A stretch of 64,000 nucleotides of DNA from CAISIP01 sp043759735 (GCA_043759735.1 JAYUQC010000073.1:1-64000), one strand, 5' to 3'. Shown: positions 1-8,689, numbered from the stretch's first letter. Translations and numbers: made by a program. Notes: generated by a model from the letters alone, not told the origin.

Positions 1-1
1 C

Positions 2-439
2 CGCGACACGGTCTGCGCCTTCGTCAACATCGACTTCGAGGCGGTGGGCAACTGGGCCGAGCGGCGCAACCTGCCGTATGCCGGCTACACCGACCTGGCG
101 GGCAAGCCCGAGGTGCATGCCCTGATCGCCGACTGCGTGACCAAGGTCAATGCCGACCTGGCGGCCGACGAGAAGCTGGCGGGCGGCCAGATCAGCCGTT
201 TCCTGGTGCTGCACAAGGAGCTCGATGCCGACGACGGCGAGTTGACGCGAACGCGCAAGGTGCGGCGCGGCGCCATCGGCGAGAAGTACCAGGTGCTGGT
301 TGATGCGCTGTACGCCGGCAAGCAAGAGCAGTTCATCGACACCGCGATGAAGTTCGAGGACGGCCGCAGCGGCAGTGTTTCGGCCACGCTGAAAATCGTC
401 GACGTGAAGACCTTGCCGGTGGTGAAGGCGGCGGCATGA
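2..439 (+). CDS. Long-chain acyl-CoA synthetase (AMP-forming), C-terminal part
   Basis: The reading frame is open from the window edge to a stop at 437-439, so only the last 145 or so residues are present. They look like the C-terminal lid of COG1022-type long-chain acyl-CoA synthetases. A helix-rich stretch is followed by ...ELTRTRKVRR, the place where these enzymes carry the ELTPTxKxRR segment with the lysine of the ligation half-reaction. The expected reaction is ATP-dependent thioesterification of a carboxylic acid; chain length or aromaticity cannot be told. The stop overlaps the start of the next gene by 4 bases, so it is co-translated with the importer below. A GTG at 44 is internal to the frame and not a likely start. 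Confidence 0.8.
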   Translation, partial: RDTVCAFVNIDFEAVGNWAERRNLPYAGYTDLAGKPEVHALIADCVTKVNADLAADEKLAGGQISRFLVLHKELDADDGELTRTRKVRRGAIGEKYQVLVDALYAGKQEQFIDTAMKFEDGRSGSVSATLKIVDVKTLPVVKAAA

Positions 440-1311
440 ACACAGCCTCGATGACCGTTCGGGCTGAGCCTGTCGAAGCCCAGCTCGCCGAGGCCAGCCC
501 TTCGACAGGCTCAGGGCGAACGGCGGTAGCGGGGCGCCGCATCGGCGACGTGATTCTGGAAGTCAGGAACATCAGCCTGGCCTTCGGCGGCGTCAAGGCC
601 CTCACCGACATCAGCTTCGACGTGCGCGAGCACGAGGTGCGCGCCATCATCGGCCCCAACGGCGCGGGCAAGAGTTCGATGCTCAACTGCATCAACGGCG
701 TCTACACGCCGCAAAAAGGCGAGATCAGTTTTCGCGGCCAGACCTTCAAGCACATGAACAGCCGACAGGTGGCCGAAATGGGCATCGCGCGCACGTTCCA
801 GAACCTGGCGCTGTTCAAGGGTATGAGTGTGATCGACAACATCATGACCGGGCGCAACCTGCGCATCAAGAGCAACCTCTTCATGCAGGCGCTGCGCATC
901 GGCCCGGCCCAGCGCGAGGAGGAGACGCACCGCGCGTTCGTCGAGCGCATCGTCGACTTCCTGGAGATCCAGGCTTACCGCAAAACGCCGGTCGGCCAGT
1001 TGCCGTATGGCCTGCAAAAACGCGTCGACCTGGGCCGGGCGCTGGCGATGGAGCCGCAGGTGTTGCTGCTCGACGAGCCCATGGCCGGCATGAATCTGGA
1101 GGAGAAGCAGGACATGAGCCGCTTCATCCTGGATGTGAACGACGAGTATGGCACCACCATCGTGCTGATCGAGCACGACATGGGCGTGGTCATGGACATC
1201 TCCGACCGGGTCGTCGTGCTCGACTACGGCAAGAAGATCGGCGACGGCACGCCACGCGAAGTGCGCGAGAACGAAGAAGTCATCAGTGCCTATCTGGGCA
1301 CCAGCCACTGA
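436..1311 (+). CDS. livG: Branched-chain-type ABC importer, ATP-binding protein (LivG family)
   Basis: Cytoplasmic ATPase of a hydrophobic-amino-acid-type uptake system (HAAT). The Walker A GPNGAGKSS lies near residues 73-81. The signature region reads LPYGLQKR instead of the classic LSGGQ, as in many LivG proteins. The Walker B VLLLDEP and a LIEHDM switch histidine follow, and the C-terminal extension typical of LivG is present. The ATG overlaps the upstream stop by 4 bases. Residues 8-30 or so are encoded by an inserted palindromic repeat (455-523) and are not ABC sequence; conserved sequence starts at about residue 39, where an in-frame GTG (550) could be the ancestral start. Substrate is unknown; flanking CoA ligases suggest an organic acid rather than leucine. 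Confidence 0.9.
   Translation: MNTASMTVRAEPVEAQLAEASPSTGSGRTAVAGRRIGDVILEVRNISLAFGGVKALTDISFDVREHEVRAIIGPNGAGKSSMLNCINGVYTPQKGEISFRGQTFKHMNSRQVAEMGIARTFQNLALFKGMSVIDNIMTGRNLRIKSNLFMQALRIGPAQREEETHRAFVERIVDFLEIQAYRKTPVGQLPYGLQKRVDLGRALAMEPQVLLLDEPMAGMNLEEKQDMSRFILDVNDEYGTTIVLIEHDMGVVMDISDRVVVLDYGKKIGDGTPREVRENEEVISAYLGTSH
455..523. repeat. REP-like palindrome inside the livG reading frame
   Basis: Two arms (455-480 and 498-523) are inverted copies of one another apart from a GG/CC difference and the inner ends, around a 17-base spacer. The core CTGAGCCTGTCGAAG is a dispersed extragenic palindrome widespread in Burkholderiales and some other proteobacteria. Here it lies within the 5' end of an ABC ATPase gene and keeps the frame open, encoding peptides of the form VRAEPVEA and SPSTGSGRT. 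Confidence 0.85.
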
Positions 1312-1326
1312 AAGCGGAGACAGTAC

Positions 1327-2256
1327 ATGGCTTTTTTCATTGAAACCCTGATCGGCGGCCTGATGGCCGGCATGCTGTACTCGCTGGTGGCGCTCGGCTT
1401 TGTGCTGATCTTCAAGGCGTCCGGCGTATTCAACTTCGCACAGGGCGCGATGGTGTTGTTCGCCGCGCTGGCGATGGCCCGGTTCGCCGAATGGGTTCCG
1501 GGCTGGCTCGGGCTGGAGAGCAAGTTCGTTGGCAACCTGATCGCGTTCATGCTGGCCGCCGCGGTGATGTTCGTGTTGGCCTGGCTGATCGAACGGCTGG
1601 TGCTGCGCCATCTGGTCAACCAGGAGGGCGTGACACTGCTGATGGCCACGTTGGGCATCACCTACTTCCTCGACGGCTTTGGGCAGACGATTTTCGGCAG
1701 CAATATTTACCAGATCGACGTCGGCATGCCCAAGGAGCCGCTGTTCCTGTTCCAGGACACGTTCCAGGGCGGCATCCTGGTCAGTCTGGAGGACGTGTAC
1801 GCGGCCTGCGTAGCGGCCCTGCTGGTGGCTGCGTTGTCGCTGTTTTTCCAGAAAACCAGCACTGGTCGGGCGTTGCGTGCGGTGGCCGACGACCACCAGG
1901 CGGCGCAGTCGATCGGCATCAAGCTCAGCCGGATCTGGGTCATCGTGTGGTTCGTCGCCGGTATCACCGCGCTGGTGGCCGGTGTGATCTGGGGCTCCAA
2001 GCTGGGCGTGCAGTTCTCGCTCACCACCGTGGCGCTGCGCGCCTTGCCGGTAATCATCCTGGGCGGCCTGACATCGGTTCCGGGCGCCATCATCGGCGGC
2101 CTGATCATCGGCGTCGGCGAGAAGTTGTCGGAGGTGTATCTGGGGCCGTTCGTCGGCGGCGGCATCGAGATCTGGTTTGCCTACATGCTGGCTTTGGTGT
2201 TCCTGCTGTTCCGGCCGCAGGGACTGTTTGGCGAGAAGATCATTGATCGCGTTTGA
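1327..2256 (+). CDS. livH: Branched-chain-type ABC importer, permease (LivH family)
   Basis: Inner-membrane permease of 309 residues with about eight hydrophobic segments. The N-terminus (IETLIGGLMAGMLYSLVALG) and the following FNFAQG segment are characteristic of LivH proteins. The conserved cytoplasmic loop near residues 185-200 (GRALRAVADD, then A at IGI) is the EAA-like contact with the ATPase. It pairs with the LivM-type permease next door. It begins 15 bases after livG with a GGAGA ribosome-binding site. No unusual residues noted. Confidence 0.93.
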   Translation: MAFFIETLIGGLMAGMLYSLVALGFVLIFKASGVFNFAQGAMVLFAALAMARFAEWVPGWLGLESKFVGNLIAFMLAAAVMFVLAWLIERLVLRHLVNQEGVTLLMATLGITYFLDGFGQTIFGSNIYQIDVGMPKEPLFLFQDTFQGGILVSLEDVYAACVAALLVAALSLFFQKTSTGRALRAVADDHQAAQSIGIKLSRIWVIVWFVAGITALVAGVIWGSKLGVQFSLTTVALRALPVIILGGLTSVPGAIIGGLIIGVGEKLSEVYLGPFVGGGIEIWFAYMLALVFLLFRPQGLFGEKIIDRV

Positions 2257-2315
2257 TGGCTGCGACGAGTTCCCGTTGCGTGCCGCTGCCCTTCTGAACC
2301 CATAAAGACAACGAT

Positions 2316-3392
2316 ATGTTCTACCGAGAAAATGGCCAGTTCAAGACGTCCTACCGGACGGACCAGCAGATCTTCCCGATCGCGCAGGACCGCTGGATGA
2401 TCCTGGCGCTGATCGCGTTCGCGTTTGTCGGCGTGCCACTGCTGGTGGACGAATACATGTTCCGCGCCATCCTGATCCCGTTCCTGATCCTCGCGCTGGC
2501 CGCGATCGGCGTCAATGTGCTGGTCGGATATTGCGGCCAGATCTCGCTGGGATCGGGCGCCTTCATGGCGGTGGGCGCCTATGCGGCCTACAACACGCAG
2601 ATCCGCATCGAGGGCATGCCGCTCATCGTGTCGCTGTTGTCGGGCGGATTCTTCGCCACGCTGGTGGGGATCGTATTTGGCATTCCCAGCCTGCGCGTCA
2701 AGGGTCTGTACCTGGCCGTGGCCACCCTGGCGGCGCAGTTCTTCTGCGACTGGGCGTTCCTGCGCGTCGGCTGGTTCACCAACAATACCGCATCGGGTTC
2801 GGTCTCGATATCCAACCTGCAGGTGCTGGGCTGGACCATCAACTCCCCGGTCGACAAGTACCTGTTCTGTCTGGGATTTCTGGTGGTGTTCGCGTTGCTG
2901 GCGAAGAACCTGGTGCGTTCGGCGATCGGCCGTGAGTGGATGGCGATCCGCGACATGGATGTTGCGGCAGCGGTGATCGGCATCCGTCCGATGTACGCCA
3001 AGCTCAGTGCATTTGCCGTGAGCTCTTTCATCATCGGCGTGGCCGGCGGCCTATGGGGCTTCGTGCACCTGGGTTCGTGGGAGCCGGCGGCGTTCTCGAT
3101 CGACCGCTCGTTCCAGTTGCTGTTCATGGTGATCATTGGTGGCATGGGTTCGATCATGGGCAGCTTCTTTGGCGCCGCGTTCATCGTCGTGCTGCCGATT
3201 TTCCTGAACCAGTTCCTGCCGTGGGCCGGCGCGCTGGTCGGTGTGGATATCTCCACCGCTGCCGTGTCGCACACCGAATTGATGATCTTTGGGTCTTTGA
3301 TCGTATGGTTCCTGATCGTGGAACCGCACGGGCTGGCAAGGTTGTGGAGCATTGGAAAACAGAAGTTGCGGCTGTGGCCCTTCCCGCACTGA
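2316..3392 (+). CDS. livM: Branched-chain-type ABC importer, permease (LivM family)
   Basis: Second inner-membrane permease, 358 residues, with about nine to ten transmembrane segments. The LivM hallmark NVLVGYCGQISLGSGAF lies near residues 66-82 and a cytoplasmic loop GREWMAIRDMDVAAAVIGI contacts the ATPase. A hydrophilic N-terminal tail of about 25 residues precedes the first membrane segment. The gene follows livH after 59 bases and is separated from the binding-protein gene by 137 bases in which I see only a short GT-rich run and a ribosome-binding site. Confidence 0.93.
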   Translation: MFYRENGQFKTSYRTDQQIFPIAQDRWMILALIAFAFVGVPLLVDEYMFRAILIPFLILALAAIGVNVLVGYCGQISLGSGAFMAVGAYAAYNTQIRIEGMPLIVSLLSGGFFATLVGIVFGIPSLRVKGLYLAVATLAAQFFCDWAFLRVGWFTNNTASGSVSISNLQVLGWTINSPVDKYLFCLGFLVVFALLAKNLVRSAIGREWMAIRDMDVAAAVIGIRPMYAKLSAFAVSSFIIGVAGGLWGFVHLGSWEPAAFSIDRSFQLLFMVIIGGMGSIMGSFFGAAFIVVLPIFLNQFLPWAGALVGVDISTAAVSHTELMIFGSLIVWFLIVEPHGLARLWSIGKQKLRLWPFPH

Positions 3393-3529
3393 GCTCGCTG
3401 GGTCTGTATTGCGGGCGTCTGGGGCTGATCCCGATGGGACTGGCCCCGATGCGCTGGACATGCAGACGCGTTGTACTGAAGGGCCCATGGTTTTGTGTGT
3501 GTGTTTGATATTTACAGGAGACGAACGAA

Positions 3530-4867
3530 ATGAAGCTACGTAATATTGTTTGTGCCATCTCGGCAGCCTGCGTCGGATTGTCCTCAGCGTTGCTGGTGAC
3601 GCCGGCCACTGCGCAGGAAAAGATGCAGTTTTTCCCCGTGCTGTCTGGCCGGACAGGTCCTGTGGCGCCCAATGCAGCCCCTTGGGCCAATGGACACAAC
3701 GACTATATGAAGCTCGTGAATGCGCGTGGCGGTATCAACGGGGTGAAGACCTTGGTTGAGGAATGCGAGACTGCGTATGCGACCGATCGTGGCGTGGAAT
3801 GTTACGAACGCCTCAAGGGCAAGCACGGCGGCGCCACAGTGTTCCAGCCTTTGTCCACAGGAATCACGTTTGCCCTGACCGAGAAGGTGCCCAACGACAA
3901 GATCCCCATGATCACGTCGGGATATGGCCGCAGCGATTCGGCTGATGGTGGTGTGTTCAAGTGGAATTTCCCTCTTATTGGTCATTACTGGGTTGCTGGC
4001 GATACCGCGCTCAAGCACATCGCCAACAAAGAAGGTGGTTGGGACAAGCTTAAGGGAAAGAAGATCGCCGTCGGCTACCATGACAGTCCTTTCGGCAAGG
4101 AACTGCTCCCCATCATGCAGGAGCGGGCTGCCATGCACGGCTTCACGCTGCAGTTGCTGCCCATTCCCGCGCCCGGCATCGAACAAAAAGCGATCTGGCT
4201 GCAGGTTCGACAGCAACGACCCGACTGGGTGGTTCTCCAGACTTGGGGCGTGATGACGGGCACCTCGATCAAAGAAGCGGTGGCTACGGGTTACCCGCGC
4301 GAGAAGATGATTGGCACATGGTGGTCTGGTGCTGAACCCGATCTCAAGGACGTGGCTCAGGGAGCGAAAGGCTACAACGCTGTGATGATGCAACACGGTG
4401 CCGAACCGGGATCTGCTGTGGTAGGGGAAATCCTGACGAAGGTACACGCCAAGGCCGAGGGGACTGGCCCCAAGGATGAGGTGGGTTCGGTGTTGTACAT
4501 GCGCGGCGTGGTGGGCGCCATGCTCGCAGTGGAAGGTGTGCGTGCTGCGCAAGAGCGATTCGGCAAGGGCAAAGTCATGACCGGAGAACAGGCGCGCTGG
4601 GGCTACGAGAACCTGAACCTGACCCAGGCCAAGCTTGACGCGCTGGGATTTAAGGGTGTGATGCGACCTGTCTCCACCAGTTGCGCGGACCATATGGGAT
4701 CGGCAGCGGCCCGTGTGCATGCCTGGGATGGCTCCAAGTTCGTCTGGGTGTCTGACTGGCTGCAGGCGGACGACCAGATCATCAAGCCCATGGTCAAGGC
4801 ATCGGCCGACAAATACGCGGCCGACGGGAAGCTGACCCGTCGTTCGCCAGCGGACTGCCAGTCCTGA
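3530..4867 (+). CDS. ABC importer periplasmic substrate-binding protein (LivK-like)
   Basis: Periplasmic binding protein of 445 residues, the size of the large LivK-like family (type I periplasmic fold) found with aromatic-acid and amide importers. A signal peptide with a hydrophobic core ends at an ATAQ cleavage site near residue 29. The start is supported by an ACAGGAG ribosome-binding site. It delivers ligand to the LivH/LivM pair. Codon choice is visibly richer in A/T third positions than in its neighbours, perhaps reflecting higher expression or recombination. The ligand cannot be read from the sequence; neighbouring CoA ligases point to an aromatic or other organic acid. Confidence 0.88.
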   Translation: MKLRNIVCAISAACVGLSSALLVTPATAQEKMQFFPVLSGRTGPVAPNAAPWANGHNDYMKLVNARGGINGVKTLVEECETAYATDRGVECYERLKGKHGGATVFQPLSTGITFALTEKVPNDKIPMITSGYGRSDSADGGVFKWNFPLIGHYWVAGDTALKHIANKEGGWDKLKGKKIAVGYHDSPFGKELLPIMQERAAMHGFTLQLLPIPAPGIEQKAIWLQVRQQRPDWVVLQTWGVMTGTSIKEAVATGYPREKMIGTWWSGAEPDLKDVAQGAKGYNAVMMQHGAEPGSAVVGEILTKVHAKAEGTGPKDEVGSVLYMRGVVGAMLAVEGVRAAQERFGKGKVMTGEQARWGYENLNLTQAKLDALGFKGVMRPVSTSCADHMGSAAARVHAWDGSKFVWVSDWLQADDQIIKPMVKASADKYAADGKLTRRSPADCQS

Positions 4868-4877
4868 TGTGCCAAGG

Positions 4878-4973
4878 GCCGACCGGCTTGCCCATGGCAA
4901 TCCGGTTGGCCCGGCGGCGGCTCGGCGACGAGCCGCCAACTGAAAGGGCAGCATCCCTGACCTTTCAGTTGGC
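4878..4973 (+). promoter_or_regulatory. Three stem-loops between binding-protein gene and second ATPase gene
   Basis: Three inverted repeats fill the 132-base gap. The first (4878-4910) has 9-base outer arms (one G-U pair), a one-base mismatch and 5-base inner arms around CAT. The second has arms 4916-4923 and 4930-4937. The third has perfect 13-base arms 4935-4947 and 4961-4973 around a 13-base loop. The second and third share bases 4935-4937, so they compete. No T-run follows, which argues against a simple Rho-independent terminator; RNA-processing or stability hairpins that raise binding-protein levels are an alternative. Confidence 0.6.
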
Positions 4974-4999
4974 CACGCAACCTTTACACGGAATCGTTC

Positions 5000-5809
5000 A
5001 TGAGTACTTCTGACATCGTCCTCAATGTCAATGGCATCGAGGTCATCTACAACCATGTCATCCTGGTCCTCAAGGGCGTCTCGCTCCAGGTTCCCGATGG
5101 CAAGATCGTAGCGATCCTGGGCGGCAATGGCGCCGGCAAGACCACCACGCTGCGCGCCATCTCGAACCTGCTCAAGGGCGAGCGCGGCGAGGTCACCAAG
5201 GGCTCGATCGAACTGCGTGGTGACCGCATCGAGAATCTGTCGCCGTCGGACCTGGTCGAGCGTGGCGTGGTGCAGGTCATGGAAGGGCGGCACTGCTTTG
5301 CCCACCTGACGATCGAGGAGAACCTGATGACAGGCTCCTACACGCGCAAGGACAAGGCCGAGATCGCGCGCAACCTGGACAAGGTCTACACCTATTTCCC
5401 CCGCCTCAAGACCCGGCGCACCAGCCAGGCGGCCTATACCTCGGGTGGCGAGCAGCAGATGTGCGCGATCGGGCGCGCCCTGATGGCCAGCCCGACGATG
5501 GTGCTGCTGGACGAGCCCTCGATGGGTCTGGCGCCGCAACTGGTGGAGGAAGTGTTCAACATCGTGCGCGACCTCAATACCAAGGAGAAGGTCACCTTCC
5601 TGTTGGCCGAGCAGAACACCAATATGGCACTGAAGTACGCCGACTACGGCTACATCATGGAGAGTGGCCGTGTCGTGATGGATGGCGTTGCGAAAGATTT
5701 GCGCGACAACGAGGACGTCAAGGAGTTCTACCTGGGCATGGGCGGCGGCGAACGCAAGTCGTTCAAGGATGTCAAGAGCTACAAGCGGCGCAAACGCTGG
5801 CTGGCCTGA
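5000..5809 (+). CDS. livF: Branched-chain-type ABC importer, second ATP-binding protein (LivF family)
   Basis: Second ATPase of the importer, 269 residues. Walker A GGNGAGKTT lies near residues 41-49, the signature reads TSGGEQQM, and Walker B is VLLLDEPSMGLAP with the MGLAP extension typical of LivF. A C-terminal basic tail (SYKRRKRW) is longer than in E. coli LivF and is shared with LivF-like proteins next to phenylacetate-CoA-ligase genes. It completes the G-H-M-K-F set. The downstream ligase starts about 34 bases after the stop. Confidence 0.93.
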   Translation: MSTSDIVLNVNGIEVIYNHVILVLKGVSLQVPDGKIVAILGGNGAGKTTTLRAISNLLKGERGEVTKGSIELRGDRIENLSPSDLVERGVVQVMEGRHCFAHLTIEENLMTGSYTRKDKAEIARNLDKVYTYFPRLKTRRTSQAAYTSGGEQQMCAIGRALMASPTMVLLDEPSMGLAPQLVEEVFNIVRDLNTKEKVTFLLAEQNTNMALKYADYGYIMESGRVVMDGVAKDLRDNEDVKEFYLGMGGGERKSFKDVKSYKRRKRWLA

Positions 5810-5843
5810 ACCCATCCCATTTTCTGTGAGGCACTACGATCCA

Positions 5844-7094
5844 ATGCAAGCCTATTACGATCAGCTCGAAACCCGCGAACCGGCGCGGCGTGAAGCCGCG
5901 TTGCTCCATGCCTTGCCGGGCCAGGTCGGGCATGCGCAACGCAGCAGCCCGGCGTTCGCGCAGATCCTGCATGGTGTGGACGGCGCATCCATCACCAGCC
6001 GCAAGGCACTGGCCGCGCTGCCGGTGACACGCAAGCACGAGCTGCTCGAGCGCCAGCAGGCCCAGCGAGCGCAGTCACCGTTCGGTGGTTTTTCCGCAAT
6101 CGGCTTTGGCGCCCAGATGCCGCGTGTCTTTGCCAGCCCGGGACCGATCTACGAGCCTGAAGGCCGCGCGAGCGACTACTGGCGCATGGCGCGCGCGATG
6201 TTTGCCGCAGGTTTTCGGCCCGGCGAGCTGATCCACAACTCTTTCAGCTACCACTTCGTGCCAGCCGGATCGATGATGGAAACCGGCGCGCACGCGCTGG
6301 GGTGCACCGTGTTTGCTGCCGGCACCGGGCAAACCGAACAGCAGGTGCAGTCGATGGCCGAGTTGCGCCCGGCCGGCTACATCGGTACCCCGAGTTTCCT
6401 GAAGATCATTGTCGAAAAGGCGGCCGCAATGGAGGTTGCGCTGCCAAGCGTGACGAAGGCGCTTTTTGGTGGCGAGGCCTACCCTCCGAGCCTGCGCGAC
6501 TGGTTCCTGGCTCGCGGCGTTCAGGGCTACCAGTGTTTCGCCACCGCTGATCTGGGCCTGATCGCCTATGAGACACAGGCTCGTGAAGGCCTGGTGCTGG
6601 ACGAGTCGGTGCTGGTCGAGATCGTGCGCCCGGGTACCGGTGACCCGGTGCCCGAGGGCGAGGTCGGTGAACTGGTGGTGACCAGCCTGAACCCGGCGTA
6701 TCCGTTGATCCGTTTCGGCACCGGCGACCTGAGTGCGATCCTGCCCGGCCCGTGCCCGAGCGGACGCACCAATGCCCGCATCAAGGGCTGGTTGGGTCGC
6801 GCCGACCAGACCACCAAGATCCGTGGCATGTTCGTGCATCCGGGCCAGGTCCAGGCGATTGCGAAGCGATTTCCCGAAGTGGCCAAGGCGCGATTGGTGG
6901 TGCGCGGTGAAATGGCCAACGACACCATGACCCTGCAGGTCGAGACCGCCTGCAGCGGGCCGGATGGACTGATCGAGAAGATCGGTGCGGCGATTCGTGA
7001 AGTGACCAAGCTGCGTGGCGATGTCGAGCTGGTTTTGCCGGGCAGCCTGCCCAACGACGGCAAGGTGATCGAGGACGCGCGCAGTTACAAATGA
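5844..7094 (+). CDS. Phenylacetate-CoA-ligase-like AMP-forming enzyme
   Basis: A 416-residue member of the PaaK-like branch of adenylate-forming enzymes, which make acyl-CoA from a carboxylate, ATP and CoA. Family features visible are the aromatic-rich NSFSYHFVPAG segment, the YIGTPSFLK segment, the FATADLGLIAYE segment, an RFGTGDLS motif corresponding to the ATP-ribose-binding aspartate, and the C-terminal IKGWLGRADQTTKIRG then FVHPGQV hinge and lid. The start chosen is ATG 5844; GTG 5826 is in frame and possible. Position directly after livF links it to the importer. The exact acid substrate is unknown. Confidence 0.85.
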   Translation: MQAYYDQLETREPARREAALLHALPGQVGHAQRSSPAFAQILHGVDGASITSRKALAALPVTRKHELLERQQAQRAQSPFGGFSAIGFGAQMPRVFASPGPIYEPEGRASDYWRMARAMFAAGFRPGELIHNSFSYHFVPAGSMMETGAHALGCTVFAAGTGQTEQQVQSMAELRPAGYIGTPSFLKIIVEKAAAMEVALPSVTKALFGGEAYPPSLRDWFLARGVQGYQCFATADLGLIAYETQAREGLVLDESVLVEIVRPGTGDPVPEGEVGELVVTSLNPAYPLIRFGTGDLSAILPGPCPSGRTNARIKGWLGRADQTTKIRGMFVHPGQVQAIAKRFPEVAKARLVVRGEMANDTMTLQVETACSGPDGLIEKIGAAIREVTKLRGDVELVLPGSLPNDGKVIEDARSYK

Positions 7095-7214
7095 GTGTGG
7101 GATTGCGGGTAGTTTGATACCCGGGCGATGGGCTTATTGGTAGATACCTTGATGCGGCGAGGGACGGCGGTCCGTACACTTGCGGTTTCCTCAACTTTTT
7201 CTCCATCGAGTCCC

Positions 7215-8201
7215 ATGAAACGTCTACTTGTCATCGCGGCGGCCGCAACAGCGCTGCTGGCCAACGCGCAAACCTACCCGGGTTCGCGTCCGATCTCCAT
7301 CGTGGTGCCTTTCGCTGCCGGTGGTCCGACCGACCTGGTGGCGCGCCAGCTCGGTGAAGCCATGCGCAAGGCGATGGGCGGTGGCGCCAATTTCGTCGTC
7401 GAGAACGCGGCAGGTGCTGGCGGCACGATCGGGGCCACCAAGGTGGCCCGAGCGGCGCCGGATGGCCATACGCTGCTGCTGTTCCATATCGGCATGGCGG
7501 CGACCCCGGCGCTGTACAAGAAGATCGGCTACAAGCCGCTGGAGGACTTCGAGTTTCTGGGCATGGTCAACGAGGTGCCGATGACGCTGATTGGTAAACC
7601 ACAGCTGGCAGCCAACACCTACCGCGATTTCGAGAACTACATCAAGGCCAACGCCGGCAAACTGAACATGGCGCACGCCGGCCTGGGCTCGGCATCGCAC
7701 CTGTGCAGCCTGATGTGGCAGTCGGCCATCAAGGCCAACGAGGCCATGACGACGATTCCGTATGGCGGCACCGGCCCGGCGATGAACGCGCTGCTCGGCG
7801 GCCAGGTCGACCTGATGTGCGACCAGACCACCAACACCACCGGCCAGATCGAGTCCGGTCGCGTCAAGGCGTTTGCGGTCACGACCGCCAAACCGCTGTC
7901 CAAGCACAAGTTGCTCAAGGACTACCCGACGCTGCAGGAAATGGGCCTCAAGGGCTTTGACCTGACAATCTGGCACGGGCTGTACGCGCCCAAGGGCACC
8001 CCGCCAGCCGTCCTCAAGCAGATCAACGACGGCCTGAAGCTGGCGCTCAAGGACCCCGATTTCATCAAGAAGCAGGAAGCATTGGGTGCGCTGGTCGTTA
8101 CCGATGGGCGCCTGGAACCAGCCGCGCACAAGGCCTTTGTGGCGGCGGAAATGGCCAAGCTCAAGCCGGTGATCGAGGCGGCCAAGCAATTTGCCGACTG
8201 A
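7215..8201 (+). CDS. Bug-family periplasmic solute-binding protein (TctC-like)
   Basis: A 328-residue secreted binding protein of the Bordetella uptake gene (Bug/TctC) family. A signal peptide ends at about residue 18 (LLANAQ). Mature-protein hallmarks are the YPxRPI-like start (here YPGSRPIS), PFAAGGPTDLVAR, and an ENAAGAGGTIG ligand loop. The family binds carboxylates and amino acids for tripartite transporters, but most copies in Burkholderiales are orphans, as here: no TctA/TctB genes are nearby. It lies 120 bases after the ligase. The start was set at ATG 7215 because it gives the proper signal peptide. Confidence 0.93.
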   Translation: MKRLLVIAAAATALLANAQTYPGSRPISIVVPFAAGGPTDLVARQLGEAMRKAMGGGANFVVENAAGAGGTIGATKVARAAPDGHTLLLFHIGMAATPALYKKIGYKPLEDFEFLGMVNEVPMTLIGKPQLAANTYRDFENYIKANAGKLNMAHAGLGSASHLCSLMWQSAIKANEAMTTIPYGGTGPAMNALLGGQVDLMCDQTTNTTGQIESGRVKAFAVTTAKPLSKHKLLKDYPTLQEMGLKGFDLTIWHGLYAPKGTPPAVLKQINDGLKLALKDPDFIKKQEALGALVVTDGRLEPAAHKAFVAAEMAKLKPVIEAAKQFAD

Positions 8202-8232
8202 TGGTTCCGTGGGTCCGCCACTGCGCGTGGTG

Positions 8233-8370
8233 GGGAGCGGCCCGGCGGCTCGCTGACGACCCTGCGTGCTGCGCACTGCGGAATTCGCCTTGGGAGCGGC
8301 CCGGCGGCTCACCGGACTACCCTGCGTGCTGCGCACTGCGGAATTCGCCTTGGGAGCGGCCCGGCGGCTC
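8233..8370. repeat. Tandem short repeat block, about 60-base period
   Basis: A 52-base sequence is present twice in perfect copy (8259-8310 and 8319-8370), each ending in GGGAGCGGCCCGGCGGCTC, and a third copy of that terminal 19-mer stands at 8233-8251. Each full copy contains one GAATTC. The block occupies most of the gap between the Bug-receptor gene and the DUF1840 gene and reaches the latter's stop codon. Diverged or truncated relatives lie at 15065-15116 in reverse orientation and at about 61345-61361. Confidence 0.85.
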
Positions 8371-8689
8371 ATACCCCCCAGACGATTTCCGTGTCGGCCT
8401 TGTGGCAGCGTTTGAGCATGTCGATGAATGGCACGGCGCGCTGGCGCAGGGATACACGGTCAGCGGTGGGCGTGTCGTCCGGCTGGTCGGATGTGTCGGT
8501 CTGAACTGCCTGGGCGGTTTGCGCCTGGGAAATGGCCTGTTCCAGTGCAGCGATCGCGGCGGGCATCTGTTGCGGCAGCACGATGCCCTTGGGACCCGGG
8601 TCCTTGCCGATGATCTGCAGGATGCGCTCGCCATTGGCCTGCAGCATGATCACATCGCCCGTGGCTTTGGATTTGAATACATACAACAT
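8369..8689 (-). CDS. DUF1840 domain protein
   Basis: A 106-residue cytoplasmic protein matching the DUF1840 family of betaproteobacteria. It starts MLYVFKSKATGDVIML, has IGKDPGPKGIVLPQQMP in the middle, and ends with a conserved PFIDMLKRCHKADTEIVWGV. A glutamine/aspartate-rich linker (residues 55-75) joins the two conserved parts. The molecular function of the family is not known. It is upstream of the cyclopropane synthase gene on the other side of a 57-base gap, in the same direction. Its stop codon abuts the repeat block. Confidence 0.85.
   Translation of the reverse strand: MLYVFKSKATGDVIMLQANGERILQIIGKDPGPKGIVLPQQMPAAIAALEQAISQAQTAQAVQTDTSDQPDDTPTADRVSLRQRAVPFIDMLKRCHKADTEIVWGV

Noticed and set aside
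511..1896. 461-residue open frame on the minus strand opposite livG/livH
   Set aside because: His/Gln/Asp-rich shadow composition and complete overlap with two conserved genes.
3488..3510. GT-rich run before the binding-protein gene
   Set aside because: A short run of about five GT units near the ribosome-binding site; no evidence for phase variation.
3584..5815. 743-residue open frame on the minus strand opposite the binding-protein and livF genes
   Set aside because: It lies entirely opposite two well-supported genes and the hairpin gap, has no family motif, and is a typical high-GC antisense shadow.
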